From the NCBI GenBank assembly GCA_022661535.1, contig JAKULF010000004.1, positions 1,488,001-1,552,000 of the forward strand: 64,000 bases of DNA, read 5' to 3'. Shown here in pieces: positions 11,344 through 22,827 of this stretch. Position 1 is the first letter of the stretch. Every line of letters starts with the position of its first letter. The position numbers were made by a program, and so were the translations under genes. The notes beneath the pieces were generated by a model. That model was given only the letters and a program-made list of their open reading frames with translations. It made no database searches and was not told the DNA's origin. Origin of the DNA: Eutypa lata. Lineage: Eukaryota > Ascomycota > Sordariomycetes > Xylariales > Diatrypaceae.

Positions 11344-12510
11344 GGTTAGGAGCTAGAGAGAGAGGCGGAAAAGCCTCCGCTATTCAAGTAACAAATCCGT
11401 TACAGCCTCGCCGACAGTTACCTTTTCACAGCAATTCCATGCACAGAGGAATAAAGGTGAAATTCTAGGCAGCAGCTCCAGAGGAGAGAAGTACAAGATA
11501 GCGAACACGGGAATAATAGTGCGCAAGTATACCTTAGTGTAGGCGGTTTCAGGCGAGAAGTGTCAAGGAGAGAATTAATAAGTTGAATTAAGGCAGCGAG
11601 CGACACAGAGAAATTATGAGTAAGATTCGAGAAAAGGAAAAGAACAAATCCGCTTGGGATGCATTTTTTTGGTCGCATACTCAACGTTGGACTCGAGGCT
11701 GACGACGAGGCAGATCACGCCTACTTACTTGCTCTAAATTCCAATTGCCTGGTTCGCGGCCAACGTAGTCGAAATGTGCACGCACACCCTACCTACCTGC
11801 CTTACCCTTACACCCCTCAGTACACTACACATCTGCGTACGAGAACGACCAATCAGGATTAGACCTGTTAAATATCAGGAGATTCCAGTCGGCAACGGTC
11901 ATGATGTGGTAAAGCATGGGCGATGGAAAAGTATATTCCGCTACCTCATCGCCCATGTTGGCAATTGAGGCCAATTTGCCCAACTTTCGGTGAATGAAAC
12001 GTCTGGGCGTCATGGGAAAGAAGTGAGAGTTTTGCCAACGCAGAAAGAATAAGGTTTGAGAGGAGTTTTGTTAAGTCGTAGATGTGCGGGGCTTGACAAG
12101 ACCGACTTCGGATGATGCTTGCAACGTTGCGAGGTCGCTCATAAGGGACAGAGCCTAGGTAATAAAAAGTACTTACAAAACTACAAAGGCAGAAAGGTCA
12201 TCCACGAATGACGACGAGTGCTGCAGCTATTCGTTGGTTCTATTTTTTAAGACATTTTCATCATAATCATAGGTAGTAAGTAGTAGAGCATACACTGTGC
12301 AGTTAAGCTAGAACCCTTGCGCAAATCATTTATTCCATGCGTTCATCCGATGTGATACATGATCATTCTCCCATCGCGCCCGATATCCCCAAGCCTACCT
12401 ACTCGATCCGGGCCATATTTCTTAAAATGGATTCCGAGGTTGGGCAGACTTGAACCGACAATGCTCACTGTTCCACGTAGCAGTTCGATTGACCGACCTG
12501 GGCGTCGTTT
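11344..12510. other. Intergenic, promoter side of the 8770-11343 gene
   Basis: This lies between the start of one minus-strand gene and the end of the next. I see no gene or RNA. An AGCCTAGGTA near-copy of the dispersed palindrome is at about 12150. Confidence 0.6.
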
Positions 12511-15500
12511 TCATGTAGGTCGTTTGAATTCAAACAAATCAAATGCTTCTCTACTCCAAGGTCCCCCATTAGCTTTCACAAACCCAGGAAGCGGTGTAGC
12601 AAGTCCCTTGTCCTGTTTTCCAGCCTCATCTACTTTCTTTGCAGTTACCGATCTCGGAAGACCTATACTTCTAGTCTCTGGAGGCAGAGGACACTGAGGA
12701 AGCTTACCAGCCGCATCCGAAGGCTTAGCGGCCTTTTTGCCCCTAGAAGCCGGGTTCATCATTCTTCTAGTAGCTACTATATTTAGTAGGGACGCTTCCG
12801 TTTCATCGGATGTGGCTCGTTGCGCATTCCCGCCCAAGTCAGGCTGATCCTGCACGTAATTTTCCTGTCTCTGCGGTTGATTGGAGACGGAGTGAGGCTG
12901 GAGCTTAGTCGACTCTATCTCTTTTAATTCAGATTGCTGTTCACCCGACTCTGTACGCAAGTTCGTCTCTGTGGGATGTTCAAGATTCTGAGAAAGATCT
13001 AAGGGCAGCTGAGGCTCTGTTCGAGATACCTCTTGAGCTGCCTCAATGTCTCGACTCGAATTATCCGGTATCGGTACTGGCACTAGCGTAATTTGGTCGA
13101 TTTCAGAGCCTCGTGGCTGTTCATTATCCCTCTCTGGCGGGCTCTCTAGGTCCAAGCCTCTCGAAAGGTCGCGCAGAAGATCATCCTGATTGGAAGATTG
13201 CGGTATCGTCGCCTGAGGCTGTTTGGTTGTCTGGGGATTATGTGGCACTGCAACGCTCGAAGTCGCCCGTGGTTGTGCCCGAACATCCTCTGAGGAATGG
13301 TGTGGTTCATCTGGTTGATCATCTATTGGAGCATCGATTTCTTGACGATCCTCTTCACTTTCGTCAAAACAGAAGCCGATGAGCTCCCTGCTGCGTATCC
13401 CATTTTTTATCTTTGCCAGGCGAGGTGTAGGGGGTTCCTCTAGTAAATCGACCTCGTCTTCGTTGTCAGACATGTGTACATCCGAGTCCGTTTCTTCAGA
13501 GGCAGCGTTCACACTAGCCGTATCATTCCGTTTACTCTTCCTTAATCTTCTATTTCGAGACTCCGACAAACTGGAAATTTGCAGTTGGACATCATCCTCA
13601 TCTTCAATGACCGTTTTCACACGTTTCCTTCTCGATGATTTATTCCGTAGTGATGCCTCCATCCCCTTGAATGGATCGTCACTTGACATTGCCACATCTT
13701 CATCATTGGTGTTATGAGACGGCCTTAAGGATGTCTTCGAGGCTCGATCTCGAGGCTTTGGCCTAGTCTTTGTAGATTTCGGTGTAGGAGACCGCCTCCC
13801 TGAAGGTTCTGATTGATCATCGTCAATTTGTATAACTTCTTCGGCTAAGACTGAATCCTGTCGGACTCGCTCGCGCTGCCGACCTCGCGAGTTCCGTTCT
13901 GGTCTATCCCTATTACCCACGGATTCGAACTCATAGTCTTCTGGAACCATACACTTCGATCTGCGCGTGCTGCTATTACCCTCTTCCAATGGGTCAGACG
14001 TTGGAGTATCCACTGACATATTCCTTGTCGAACCCTGTTTTCTTTTCAAAGTGGATTTAATGCTTGGAGCCTTTTCAGAGAGCATTAACAAGCCCGGTTT
14101 CTTTCGTTGCTTGATGCGTAACTCTGTTCTAGGCTCATCCGGAGGAGCCCGAGCATCCGCATCTTCTCTTCTAGTCTCTTTGACACCAAAACAATTTGAC
14201 GTCTTCGGTGCTAAAGCAGCGCCTGCTAAAATCTCGTCGGTGTGCGATGTCGTCTCCGTATTTGTTTCACGGCGTATAGCTAATTGCTTAGCTACCGAGG
14301 ACCGGTGGCGCGCTTCACGCCACTTCATGACTCTGTTGACTCTGGTAATAGGATCATCGTCTAATAACGGGTTGGTTGAAGTCTCTCCACCGCCTGCTTG
14401 ATCCGCAGAATCAGCTAAGGTTTGGTTTTCGTTTACTGGAACAGGCTGCAAAGGGTTACGCCGCTTCTCGTTTGTCGCCCGGCGACCGTCCTTAGTCACC
14501 TTCAGAGACCTAGATGTATAATTTTGGGCTGAAGCAGGTAAATGCTGCTGCTCGGGAGTGTCCTCGATTAGTATAGGGGAAGAAGCTCGGTGTGATCCCA
14601 TGTCTCTTCGTGGGGGATATACTGGAAGTCTTGGGGGCACATTTGTCAGGGAACGATTTCCTACAGAGACATCTCGTGGTTGTTCTATAGCAGCACCTGG
14701 TCTTTGGACGAACGGTGCTGGTTCCATGTCGCTTTCTCGATTGCTTCGGTCGGACGAGGTAGGACATGGATCATCTCGCTGCGCCAAGACTGCATTTACC
14801 GGCCTCCGACGTGAAGGGGCAGAACTCATAGGCCGACCTGATAGAGTCAAAGTAGCACCGAACAGGCTCTGGGCATAGCCGCTTTTACTTGGAGGGGATA
14901 TGTCCCTCTTTCTTCGTTTAGCTGGGGGGTTAACATCACTGTGAGCAGGCGATGTTTCCAACTGCTGCTGTCTCTGCTCGTAGGGAGATTCCGATGGTAT
15001 CAACGCACGACCATGATGTCCGGTCGGTGTCCCTATTAAATGATGAAGGGGTCGATGACGGAGTTGAAAATGTGGTGCAGCTGCTACAGCAGGCCGGGGT
15101 GTGGGAGGCTCAAGGGTAGGATGTTGTCGAGCAACGGCAGCAGATTGCCTCTTAGCCTTCTCTTGAGCTCTCTTGTCAACAAGTTCAGACAAATCCTGAT
15201 CTCGACTACCAGTACATTCAGCAACCTGAACGATAATACCACCTCTTTCAAGCTGTAATTCTTCGCCATCACAAAGAGCAAAATCTTCGCGCCAGTGGGT
15301 ATCTCCTACGAAATTTCCACGCTCATCATAGACCATAACTCGCCTATTGAAAGTATGATACTTGAGGCGTCCATCTTGCCACCTTTTCTGTTTTCGTCGA
15401 AGATCTGGTGTAAATAGGCAGACAAATTCTAAGACAGGCGCGGTAGTCGAGGCTGTTTGAAGACCAGTAGATGATGATGATGCAGCAGAACCCTGCATAA

Positions 15501-15519
15501 TGTGCACAGCTGTCGCCAT
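12511..15519 (-). CDS. DUF2439 protein, Mte1/Dbl2/ZGRF1-like (1002 aa)
   Basis: Single exon, ATG at 15519. Residues ~30-101 form the recognisable domain: VLEFVCLFTPDLRRKQKRWQ, DGRLKYHTFNRRVMVYDE, then a WREDF...GEELQLERGGIIVQVAE block. This is DUF2439, the N-terminal domain of budding-yeast Mte1, fission-yeast Dbl2 and vertebrate ZGRF1. Known family members bind the FANCM-class helicases (Mph1, Fml1) and act on D-loops and replication or telomere recombination intermediates. The long middle is disordered and acidic/Ser-rich with basic patches. The extreme C-terminus, GGPWSREAFDLFEF, is a short motif that I associate with the fungal members. No helicase domain is present, so it is of the Mte1/Dbl2 type rather than full-length ZGRF1. 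Nuclear location is inferred. The family assignment is fairly sure; the exact orthologue is not. Confidence 0.88.
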   Translation of the reverse strand: MATAVHIMQGSAASSSSTGLQTASTTAPVLEFVCLFTPDLRRKQKRWQDGRLKYHTFNRRVMVYDERGNFVGDTHWREDFALCDGEELQLERGGIIVQVAECTGSRDQDLSELVDKRAQEKAKRQSAAVARQHPTLEPPTPRPAVAAAPHFQLRHRPLHHLIGTPTGHHGRALIPSESPYEQRQQQLETSPAHSDVNPPAKRRKRDISPPSKSGYAQSLFGATLTLSGRPMSSAPSRRRPVNAVLAQRDDPCPTSSDRSNRESDMEPAPFVQRPGAAIEQPRDVSVGNRSLTNVPPRLPVYPPRRDMGSHRASSPILIEDTPEQQHLPASAQNYTSRSLKVTKDGRRATNEKRRNPLQPVPVNENQTLADSADQAGGGETSTNPLLDDDPITRVNRVMKWREARHRSSVAKQLAIRRETNTETTSHTDEILAGAALAPKTSNCFGVKETRREDADARAPPDEPRTELRIKQRKKPGLLMLSEKAPSIKSTLKRKQGSTRNMSVDTPTSDPLEEGNSSTRRSKCMVPEDYEFESVGNRDRPERNSRGRQRERVRQDSVLAEEVIQIDDDQSEPSGRRSPTPKSTKTRPKPRDRASKTSLRPSHNTNDEDVAMSSDDPFKGMEASLRNKSSRRKRVKTVIEDEDDVQLQISSLSESRNRRLRKSKRNDTASVNAASEETDSDVHMSDNEDEVDLLEEPPTPRLAKIKNGIRSRELIGFCFDESEEDRQEIDAPIDDQPDEPHHSSEDVRAQPRATSSVAVPHNPQTTKQPQATIPQSSNQDDLLRDLSRGLDLESPPERDNEQPRGSEIDQITLVPVPIPDNSSRDIEAAQEVSRTEPQLPLDLSQNLEHPTETNLRTESGEQQSELKEIESTKLQPHSVSNQPQRQENYVQDQPDLGGNAQRATSDETEASLLNIVATRRMMNPASRGKKAAKPSDAAGKLPQCPLPPETRSIGLPRSVTAKKVDEAGKQDKGLATPLPGFVKANGGPWSREAFDLFEFKRPT

Positions 15520-17777
15520 GGCTATATCGGTTATTAAGGCATGAGAATTATTTTATGGCATTCAAAACATTCACATGTCATGATCAATTGCGCCGTATAA
15601 ATGGGGAAAGTTGAAGATGCCAAAATCAAAATGGCCCACAAGCCGCCACTCATTAACGACGCGTCGTGGCTGCTTAAGTTTGTCAAGTTTGTTAGCCCCA
15701 CTAGATTGCCAAGGCCAATCAACGCGATCCTAGAGACACGAAAGCACGTGCCTGCTAATTACATATATCGTTCCCTTCTTTCAGTAGTTAGTCATTAACA
15801 TTCAGTAAGTACCTAAGTTGACATCTACGACTTGACTTAAGGTACCTAGTATATGGTTCGATTATAACAGCCAGCTTTTCTTAAACATTTGCTTACTATA
15901 CCCATATTTGTGATTTCCTAAATACCTACCTAGGTAATCATAATAATCCTCGTACAGCATATCATGATGTATCTCTTCTGCTTGGTTTCTTTTAGAAGCC
16001 GTTGGGGGCCAAAAATAGCAGCCCCATAGTTCTAACTAACTCCATGGCTCACCCGCGTTATGTACCAAGTTACCAAGCGTAAGGACCTATGAAAACCCCG
16101 CGACGGTTCTAACTATGCCGTTTCATAACTTAGTATGTTTCTAATAATTAACTACCAGTAAAGTAGGGCACCGCTCAGCCACTTGAACTAATATTCAGCT
16201 CCAGGGAATAACGTCAATCTTTAAGGTAAGATGTGCATAGAAAACGTAACTACTTACCTCTAAGGGTAGATAGGCTGATAGGCATATTTATATGTATCAT
16301 CGATCTTGAACAATGCCTACTTGTGGATAACCTCTACTCTCGAACAATTCCAGTTATCAGATCTGTTAAAAGCACTGTTAAAAGCATCCAAAGGCGTAAG
16401 GAGATTGAGTCATACATGTAGACTAGAAACCTACCAGAAGCAAGTAATCCTACAACGACGTTTCAGAATCAAGGTACCAACTCAATTCTCCGGGCCTTTT
16501 CAAAATCTCCGGGTTTTTGTATAGGGAGGCATGTAAGTAATTATTGTATCGTATTAACGTCAATACATGCTCGATCCCGGCAAATCAATGCCGGATGAGG
16601 GAGGGGGGCTGAGCTGCCTAGCATCGAATCCTTTTTAATAAGGTGGGTTGTTGACTCACGGAGCAGAAACGAAATATAGAATAAACCCCGTTTATCTGAT
16701 GTTTTCTTCATCGCGAGTCTATGTATGATATAGGTAGTTTCTGATATGTACCTAGGCAGCTAGGTACAGGTAGGTTTGTGTATGCTCGAGAATGCTCGAC
16801 TTGTGCAACGTTTCGTTCCTGCAAAGACCCTATTCAAGCAACATGCAATATGTGTGCATGTCTACCTAGCAAACAGCATATCTTAGGAGTTCTCGTGTCA
16901 TGATACGAGGTTTGAAGTGATCACATCTAAATACATATCGGTCTATCATATACCTACATGAAATGGCTATATACGTTAAGTAGCTTGTAAAAATGGATTG
17001 AAGTGATTGTTTCATATGTTTATATATGCATTTACGAGGATATATTACAAAACAGGCCTACGTAGGTGAATAACACCTGCAGCTCCCAAGATTTGGCCAA
17101 CAAACAGGAGGTGCAGCTTAAGCTAGAGCCGAGATGTGGTAGAGGGGAAATCTTGATAGGTGACTATTTTAATGGTGGGGTAAGTACATACCTGTTAACT
17201 GGATATCCCTGCCTATTCTGCCTACCCTAGTAGTCAGTTAGTAGGGCCATTCAGGACCATTTACAGCCAGAACCAGGCTGCCAGGGTTAATATTTTCCTG
17301 TCGCATTGCACATCCAACTACTCATCCACTGACGCAACGGGTGCTACACTGCTACACTTGTACGAGCTTCGCCTCCTCCTCCTCTTCCTCCTCCTTCCCA
17401 TTCTACCTACTCCTCATCTCAAACCCGTTCCAGGAAGAAGAAACCCAATTCAATCTTTTCCTGTTTGTCACACATTTTCTCACTCAACTTGGGGTATTTT
17501 CGAAGAATACCCAGTACTGAACCCAATGGCATTCATGGTGTCCTTTCATTATTAGTATTTATTTCCGTCTGTCTTGCCTGTCATTTTATTCGTTACATTC
17601 CCACTAGCACTAATTGATTGATTGATACATGAAGTTTGGAGTCTGGTAAGCTGTCAAGCTGTCAAGCTATCAAGCTAGCTGGCCTTTCTAGTTGCCTACC
17701 TACCTCTCATTAATCTTACGTAGAAAGAAGGCTACGCCCTAAATTCCTAGCTGTAATTTTGGTACAACTCTTTCAAA
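15520..17777. other. Divergent intergenic region (promoters of DUF2439 and BAR-SH3 genes)
   Basis: Holds the promoters of two divergently transcribed genes in 2.26 kb. One exact TACCTAGGTA (15927-15936) and near-copies at about 16750 are present. A CT-rich tract (about 17367-17400) lies upstream of the BAR-SH3 gene. No open frame over 75 codons is convincing. Confidence 0.6.
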
Positions 17778-19614
17778 ATGCAGTCGATGCAGAGACAGTT
17801 CGGAAAGCTCCGTCACAAGAGCCCTGGGGACAACGCGAAAATTGCCATGCTCCTCAATGATTATGAGGATGCCGACAGAGTTCTAGCTAAGGTACAGTGA
17901 TTACATACTTACTTCCCTACGTGAATAAGACATGACCATTGTTGTCACTATTGAAGCTAACAATTCTTATGGTTGTAGATCTTAGAACAGGCTAAGACCT
18001 GGCGCGATTCGTGGGTTTCTCTAGCCGTATGTACTAAGAACAAGTTGATGCCCTACCTTTCCTGTACTGTTATAGGACCTCCTACAAGATATAACAAAAA
18101 TTGGCACACTAACTTGTTTTACTAAATAGCATACCCAATTAGGTCTTGTTACCGAATATGAAGGTCTCTGGGATCCTATTGTCGGCGCAACAGATGGTCA
18201 TGGAACCCAAGCTGTTCCCACGCCGGAGCTCCAGCTGCATCGGACTTTCAAGCTGAAAGAAGCTTATACCGAGCTAAAAACAGACCTCCTTGAGGAGATG
18301 GCCCTCATCGATTCGAGGATCCTCACGCCCACGACGGATGCCCGCGCCTGCATTACCCCCATGAGGAAAACCATCAAGAAACGAGAGAACAAGAGGTTGG
18401 ATTATGAGCAGGCTCAAGACAGGGCCAGCAAGCTGCAGAGGAAGATTGGTCGCTCCCCCAAGGATGACAAAGCGCTCGCAAAAGCCGAAGACGATATGGC
18501 GAGGGCACAAGAGGTACGACATCCCTACCTAACAACTTGACATCCCCCAATATTCACAAGATTACACCCACAGGAATTTAACGTGGCGGACGCACATCTA
18601 AGGGAGACGCTACCGCCCTTGGTAACAGCCACATTCACCATAATACCACCGCTTCTATCCTCCATGGTCTTGATACAAAACAGGCTGCTGGGGCTATATT
18701 ACACCGCCCTGCATAGTTACTGTCAAGAGTTCAATTTCCCGTCGCCACCACCACCGATGGAAGATGTGATAGACGCCTTCATGGTAGACTTCGAACCCGC
18801 TAAGTCTGAAGTTGAGGCGATACCTTGCATCGCATCCGGGAAGACGGTGCGCCAGGCGATGAGACTACCAGACGACTCGAGTAGCACCAACCCCAACCTC
18901 AGCCGCCCGCCATCCCTCGTCGAGAGGCGATCCTCCTCGAATCTGATCGGCAGCGCTACAATGCCACCTCGGCCGAACCGGATCCCCTCGGCTCCGATCC
19001 TTGCGACGGGCGCGGCATCAGCAAGCCCCGCTCCGCCGCGTGCTTCCTTCAACTCCAACGTCAACTCCTCATCCTCGCGAGACCACCTAACGCCAACCGA
19101 CTTCACCACTGCCTCGCGGCTCGGACAGGGGGTAGCAGGGTTACGTCCCACATCGCCGGGACAGCCGGGGACATCAACACGTCCCATCTCACCCGGGGCC
19201 CTACGACCACCCACCAACCCTCAAGCCGACTACTTCACGCGACGGGCCTCGACATCGACAACGGCATCCACCCACTCCCTTAGCACGACCAACTCCACAA
19301 TCGGCACGGGGATCGCAACACCCCTATCTAACGTGACGAACTCTAGCCTTAGCAACGGTGGTGTAAACGCAGCAGCAGCCAAGAAGAAGCCCCCACCGCC
19401 GCCCCCGCCGAAGCGCGGCCTCACCGCCCGCCAGCCCGACGAGTTCGTTATTGCGCTCTATCCGTTCCACGGCCAGGGGAAAGGAGACCTCACGTTCCGC
19501 GAGGGCGACCGCATCCGCATCGTCAAGAAGACGGCCACGGACCAGGACTGGTGGGTTGGTGAGCTGGGGGGCGCGCAGGGGAGCTTCCCGGCGAATTACT
19601 GCCGGTCTGCTTGA
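17778..19614 (+). CDS. BAR-SH3 domain adaptor protein, Rvs167/Hob-like (528 aa, four exons)
   Basis: Exons are 17778-17891, 17979-18026, 18130-18513 and 18574-19614. The three introns (87, 103 and 60 nt) are all GT...AG and phase 0, so the exons join in frame. The N-terminus (MQSMQRQFGKLRHKSPGDNA) leads into a helical BAR-type region to about residue 280, with heptad-like runs such as AQDRASKLQRKIGRSPKDDK. A Ser/Thr/Pro-rich linker and a polyproline stretch (KKKPPPPPPPKRG) follow. A C-terminal SH3 domain (residues ~471-528) shows the diagnostic ALYPF, DWWVGE and G.FPANY motifs. BAR domains sense or impose membrane curvature, and SH3 domains bind proline-rich partners. Yeast Rvs167 and fission-yeast Hob1 act in endocytosis and actin organisation. 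The internal polyproline could be an intramolecular SH3 ligand (inference). The sequence is clearly of this class, though not necessarily the direct Rvs167 orthologue. Confidence 0.92.
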
Positions 19615-22600
19615 TTGAGTGAGGGAAAGTAAGGGGTTCATCTATGATTATTGAGATGCAACTGCGATTTCCTTTCTGAGTCACCTACCTACATGAAGAG
19701 CTTCGCAGGTTCAACAGGTGGGTTCGCGTTGTGGAGAGCAAAACGTCAAGTCAGCTCTGGTGAGTGTATAACTCGTTTACATGCTATGCGACGAGACGAC
19801 CTGGTGATATAAGACTCTTATTCTACGGGTATCGCTCCCTCGGAGAAGCTTGAGGGGGGATAATATGGATTGGTAAAAAAGAGGCATAGGCGCTTTCAAA
19901 GGAAGGGAAGGAAAGGAAAGGAAAGGAGAGGACTCGGAAAAGATGATGGCAAAAGTGGTGTTAGACCTACATACAAACCTGAGGGATTAGAGAACAGGAT
20001 TATAGCCATAGTATTATTTCTACCTACAAGCAGAACGGAGAATCGATGCAATACATACACTTAACTTGCTTAATATACCTAACTGTCTTCAAGTACCTAC
20101 ACAGTCTACCTACTACTTACATATGAATTCCTCTCCTGTGATAATAGGATATTCAGGCAACAACTAACTACATATCTACCTAGGTAACTAACTGGTTACT
20201 TTGTGATTGGCGATATACGGATTCCACATGTATTTCCTACTAAGTAGTAACAGCAACGTTACCTACGACTTGAATACAAATGTCGATTCTCCAGCTATTG
20301 TGCAGAACCATCAACTACCTATGTATATGTAGGTTGGTAGTAAGGTAGAATGTGTATAGATCAATCTCCCTACCACGCCTACAGCCTACCTACATACTCA
20401 TATACAATACCAAATATTTATCCAGCCCCTCAAGTCCCCTACCTCCCTCCTCCTCCTCCACTTCAACCTAAATAAATACTTTAAGTACTTAACTTACTTC
20501 ATAACCCCCACCTCGATCTCCGCTCCCCGCTTCCTTCACTCACTCACCCTCCTTTTCCCGCCCATTCCCCCGCATACATGCCTATCATGTAGATAGGTAC
20601 GCATACTAGCTTACTTTGCTTTACTTTACACACTTGCGTACACACACCTAAGACTTTACCTTATGTAGATAGGAGGTATACGTACTCTAATCTTTAGATA
20701 CATACTTAGCTTATATGTAGGTAGATGGCGTCCTTCTGTACGCGTAAGATGACGACGACTATATAACTACCTACCTACCTACATACCTACCTAAATACCT
20801 AGGTAAATATGTACGTACACGACACGACATGGTGTAAGCTTGTAGAATGGACCGAATAGACGAACAGCTAAATCGGTCTTATCACGCCTACAGTAACGAA
20901 GACAGACAAAGCTTGGGGATGAATAGCACCGATACTGGTACCACTCGTACTTAACTACATATATAAGGTATATATCTAAGTGCGACTTTAGATGCTATAC
21001 ATTCACCAACTCTATAAGCACATAGGTACCTGCCTATAGATATAAGTGATATTAAGCCGCAGGAACTACCTATTTATCTCTTAGGACGTAAGCAAATAGT
21101 AAAACATAACACGATAAATAACGAACGATATAAGTGCATGCATACATGCATGTATAAGATGAAGAAGATGAAGATTTGATGAACGAATCCCTAAAATTCA
21201 TCTACTATCAACCCGTATTCCTATTCCCATTCCCATTCCTATGTACTTATGCATGATGTATGATGTAGGTACTAACTGTAGGTAGTCCTACTCGTATTCT
21301 TATCAACCCACCCAACCCAATCAACCAACCAACCAACCCGAACTCTCCCGGCCTTCCGGTCGCGGTTGTGGTTGCGGGTGTAGGTAGGTACCTTAGGTAG
21401 GTAATCGCGTCGTCGCATTGCATTGCGTTGCACGTTCAAACCATCGACTACCGTCCTACCACCATCACCACTACCACCACAACCACTGCCGCCACCATCG
21501 CTGCCACCACCACTACCACCATAGTGCTGCACCCCGCGCTTTTTCTCTCTGTGGCGAAGGTGGGATGGATGGATGGATATATGGGATGACCGGATAGGTG
21601 CCGAGACATTGATGATCACCTGTGCAGTTTACATCCGTCCATCCATCCATCCCGCCATGCACTCCATTCAAAACATCCATTCCGTCGTTGCATAGTATGC
21701 ATTTGTTTGTTTCAGATCAGTTGAGGGGGGTGGGCGGCGCGGTCTCTTATCGCCTTCGCACAACAAGACGTGTGGGTGTAGGTAGCGCGGCGGCAGCGAT
21801 AGCAACAGTGAATGAAGTCTTTCTCCCAATGCTCTCCCCTCCCCAGCATCGCATCCTCCTTTTTTATGCAGTTTCCATATCTCGTAACATTCCTCGTGTC
21901 TCCGCCCGTATCGTATATCATACGTAAGTCAGTAACCCCCCTAACTACCTCCTCCAATCTCCACCCAATCAATCGTTCACCACGACCAGAAACTCTCTAA
22001 CCTCTCCCCCAAACAACGACCCTAGAAAGTTGGATGCTCCTCAACAAGGATTCAAGTCTATGATGCGATGCGGGCTCTAATGAAAAATATAGAGACATAA
22101 TGAAATAAAACAAAGGCTCCCCGGTACAGTCAAAAAGATAGAAAATATGAAAGGAAAGGAAAACTCCAGCTGGGTAAGGGTTTCTTCCAAGTCGACCCGT
22201 GCACATAATTTGTTATGTCTAATAACTAGTGCCAGTGACTTCTCCGGAAAGAGCCGTTGTCTCAGCCGGGGATCAGAACAATAATAAAAACAGCAATGTG
22301 GGGGTATCATGATCGTGTGAAGAGACCGGATCAGAGCCATCATTCGTGAACGCCGTAGTAAATGCAAGACTGCCGTGGAAGATCCTGTTATAGCTCTTCT
22401 CATCCGACAAGGGGGTAGCGCTAATCTAGCGCCCGCATAAATATGTCCAGTATTCTGTATGTACGTGTCGCGCTAGGTGTGTAATGTATATGTTCAGAGA
22501 AAGAGTAATCCCACTAAAAAGGGGACCGGAGCGCTCGCCAAGTATGCATCGTATTGTCGTAACGATAAATCGAGGGCCCTAGTCATGTTCGTGCTGGACG

Positions 22601-22827
22601 ACAGGCCCCGCGAAGATGTGAAACCGAATGGCAATGCGACCGCTTCGGTAGGTAACGCCGATGATATGCAGGCAATCATCATCTGGTCAGTGTACACGGC
22701 CTGTCCATACTTCGCCTGGATTAATGCGCTCAAAGAATGAGAGGCTCTCACGTCCCACCTCATTCGGGATTATGGCCTGCTGCTTGGAGTGATTGCGTAG
22801 CAATGACAACGGCAGCAGACCAACGGC
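19615..22827. other. Convergent intergenic region, 3.2 kb
   Basis: Lies between the 3' ends of two convergent genes, which is large for a fungal convergent spacer. It holds two exact TACCTAGGTA copies (20177-20186, 20796-20805), an ACCTACCTACC run near 20767-20785 and a CCACCA-type trinucleotide tract near 21450-21520. No gene is supported. Confidence 0.6.

Noticed and set aside
12430..12515. tRNA-like B-box (GGTTCAAGTCT) on the minus strand
   Set aside because: No A-box at the right distance and no acceptor or anticodon stems.
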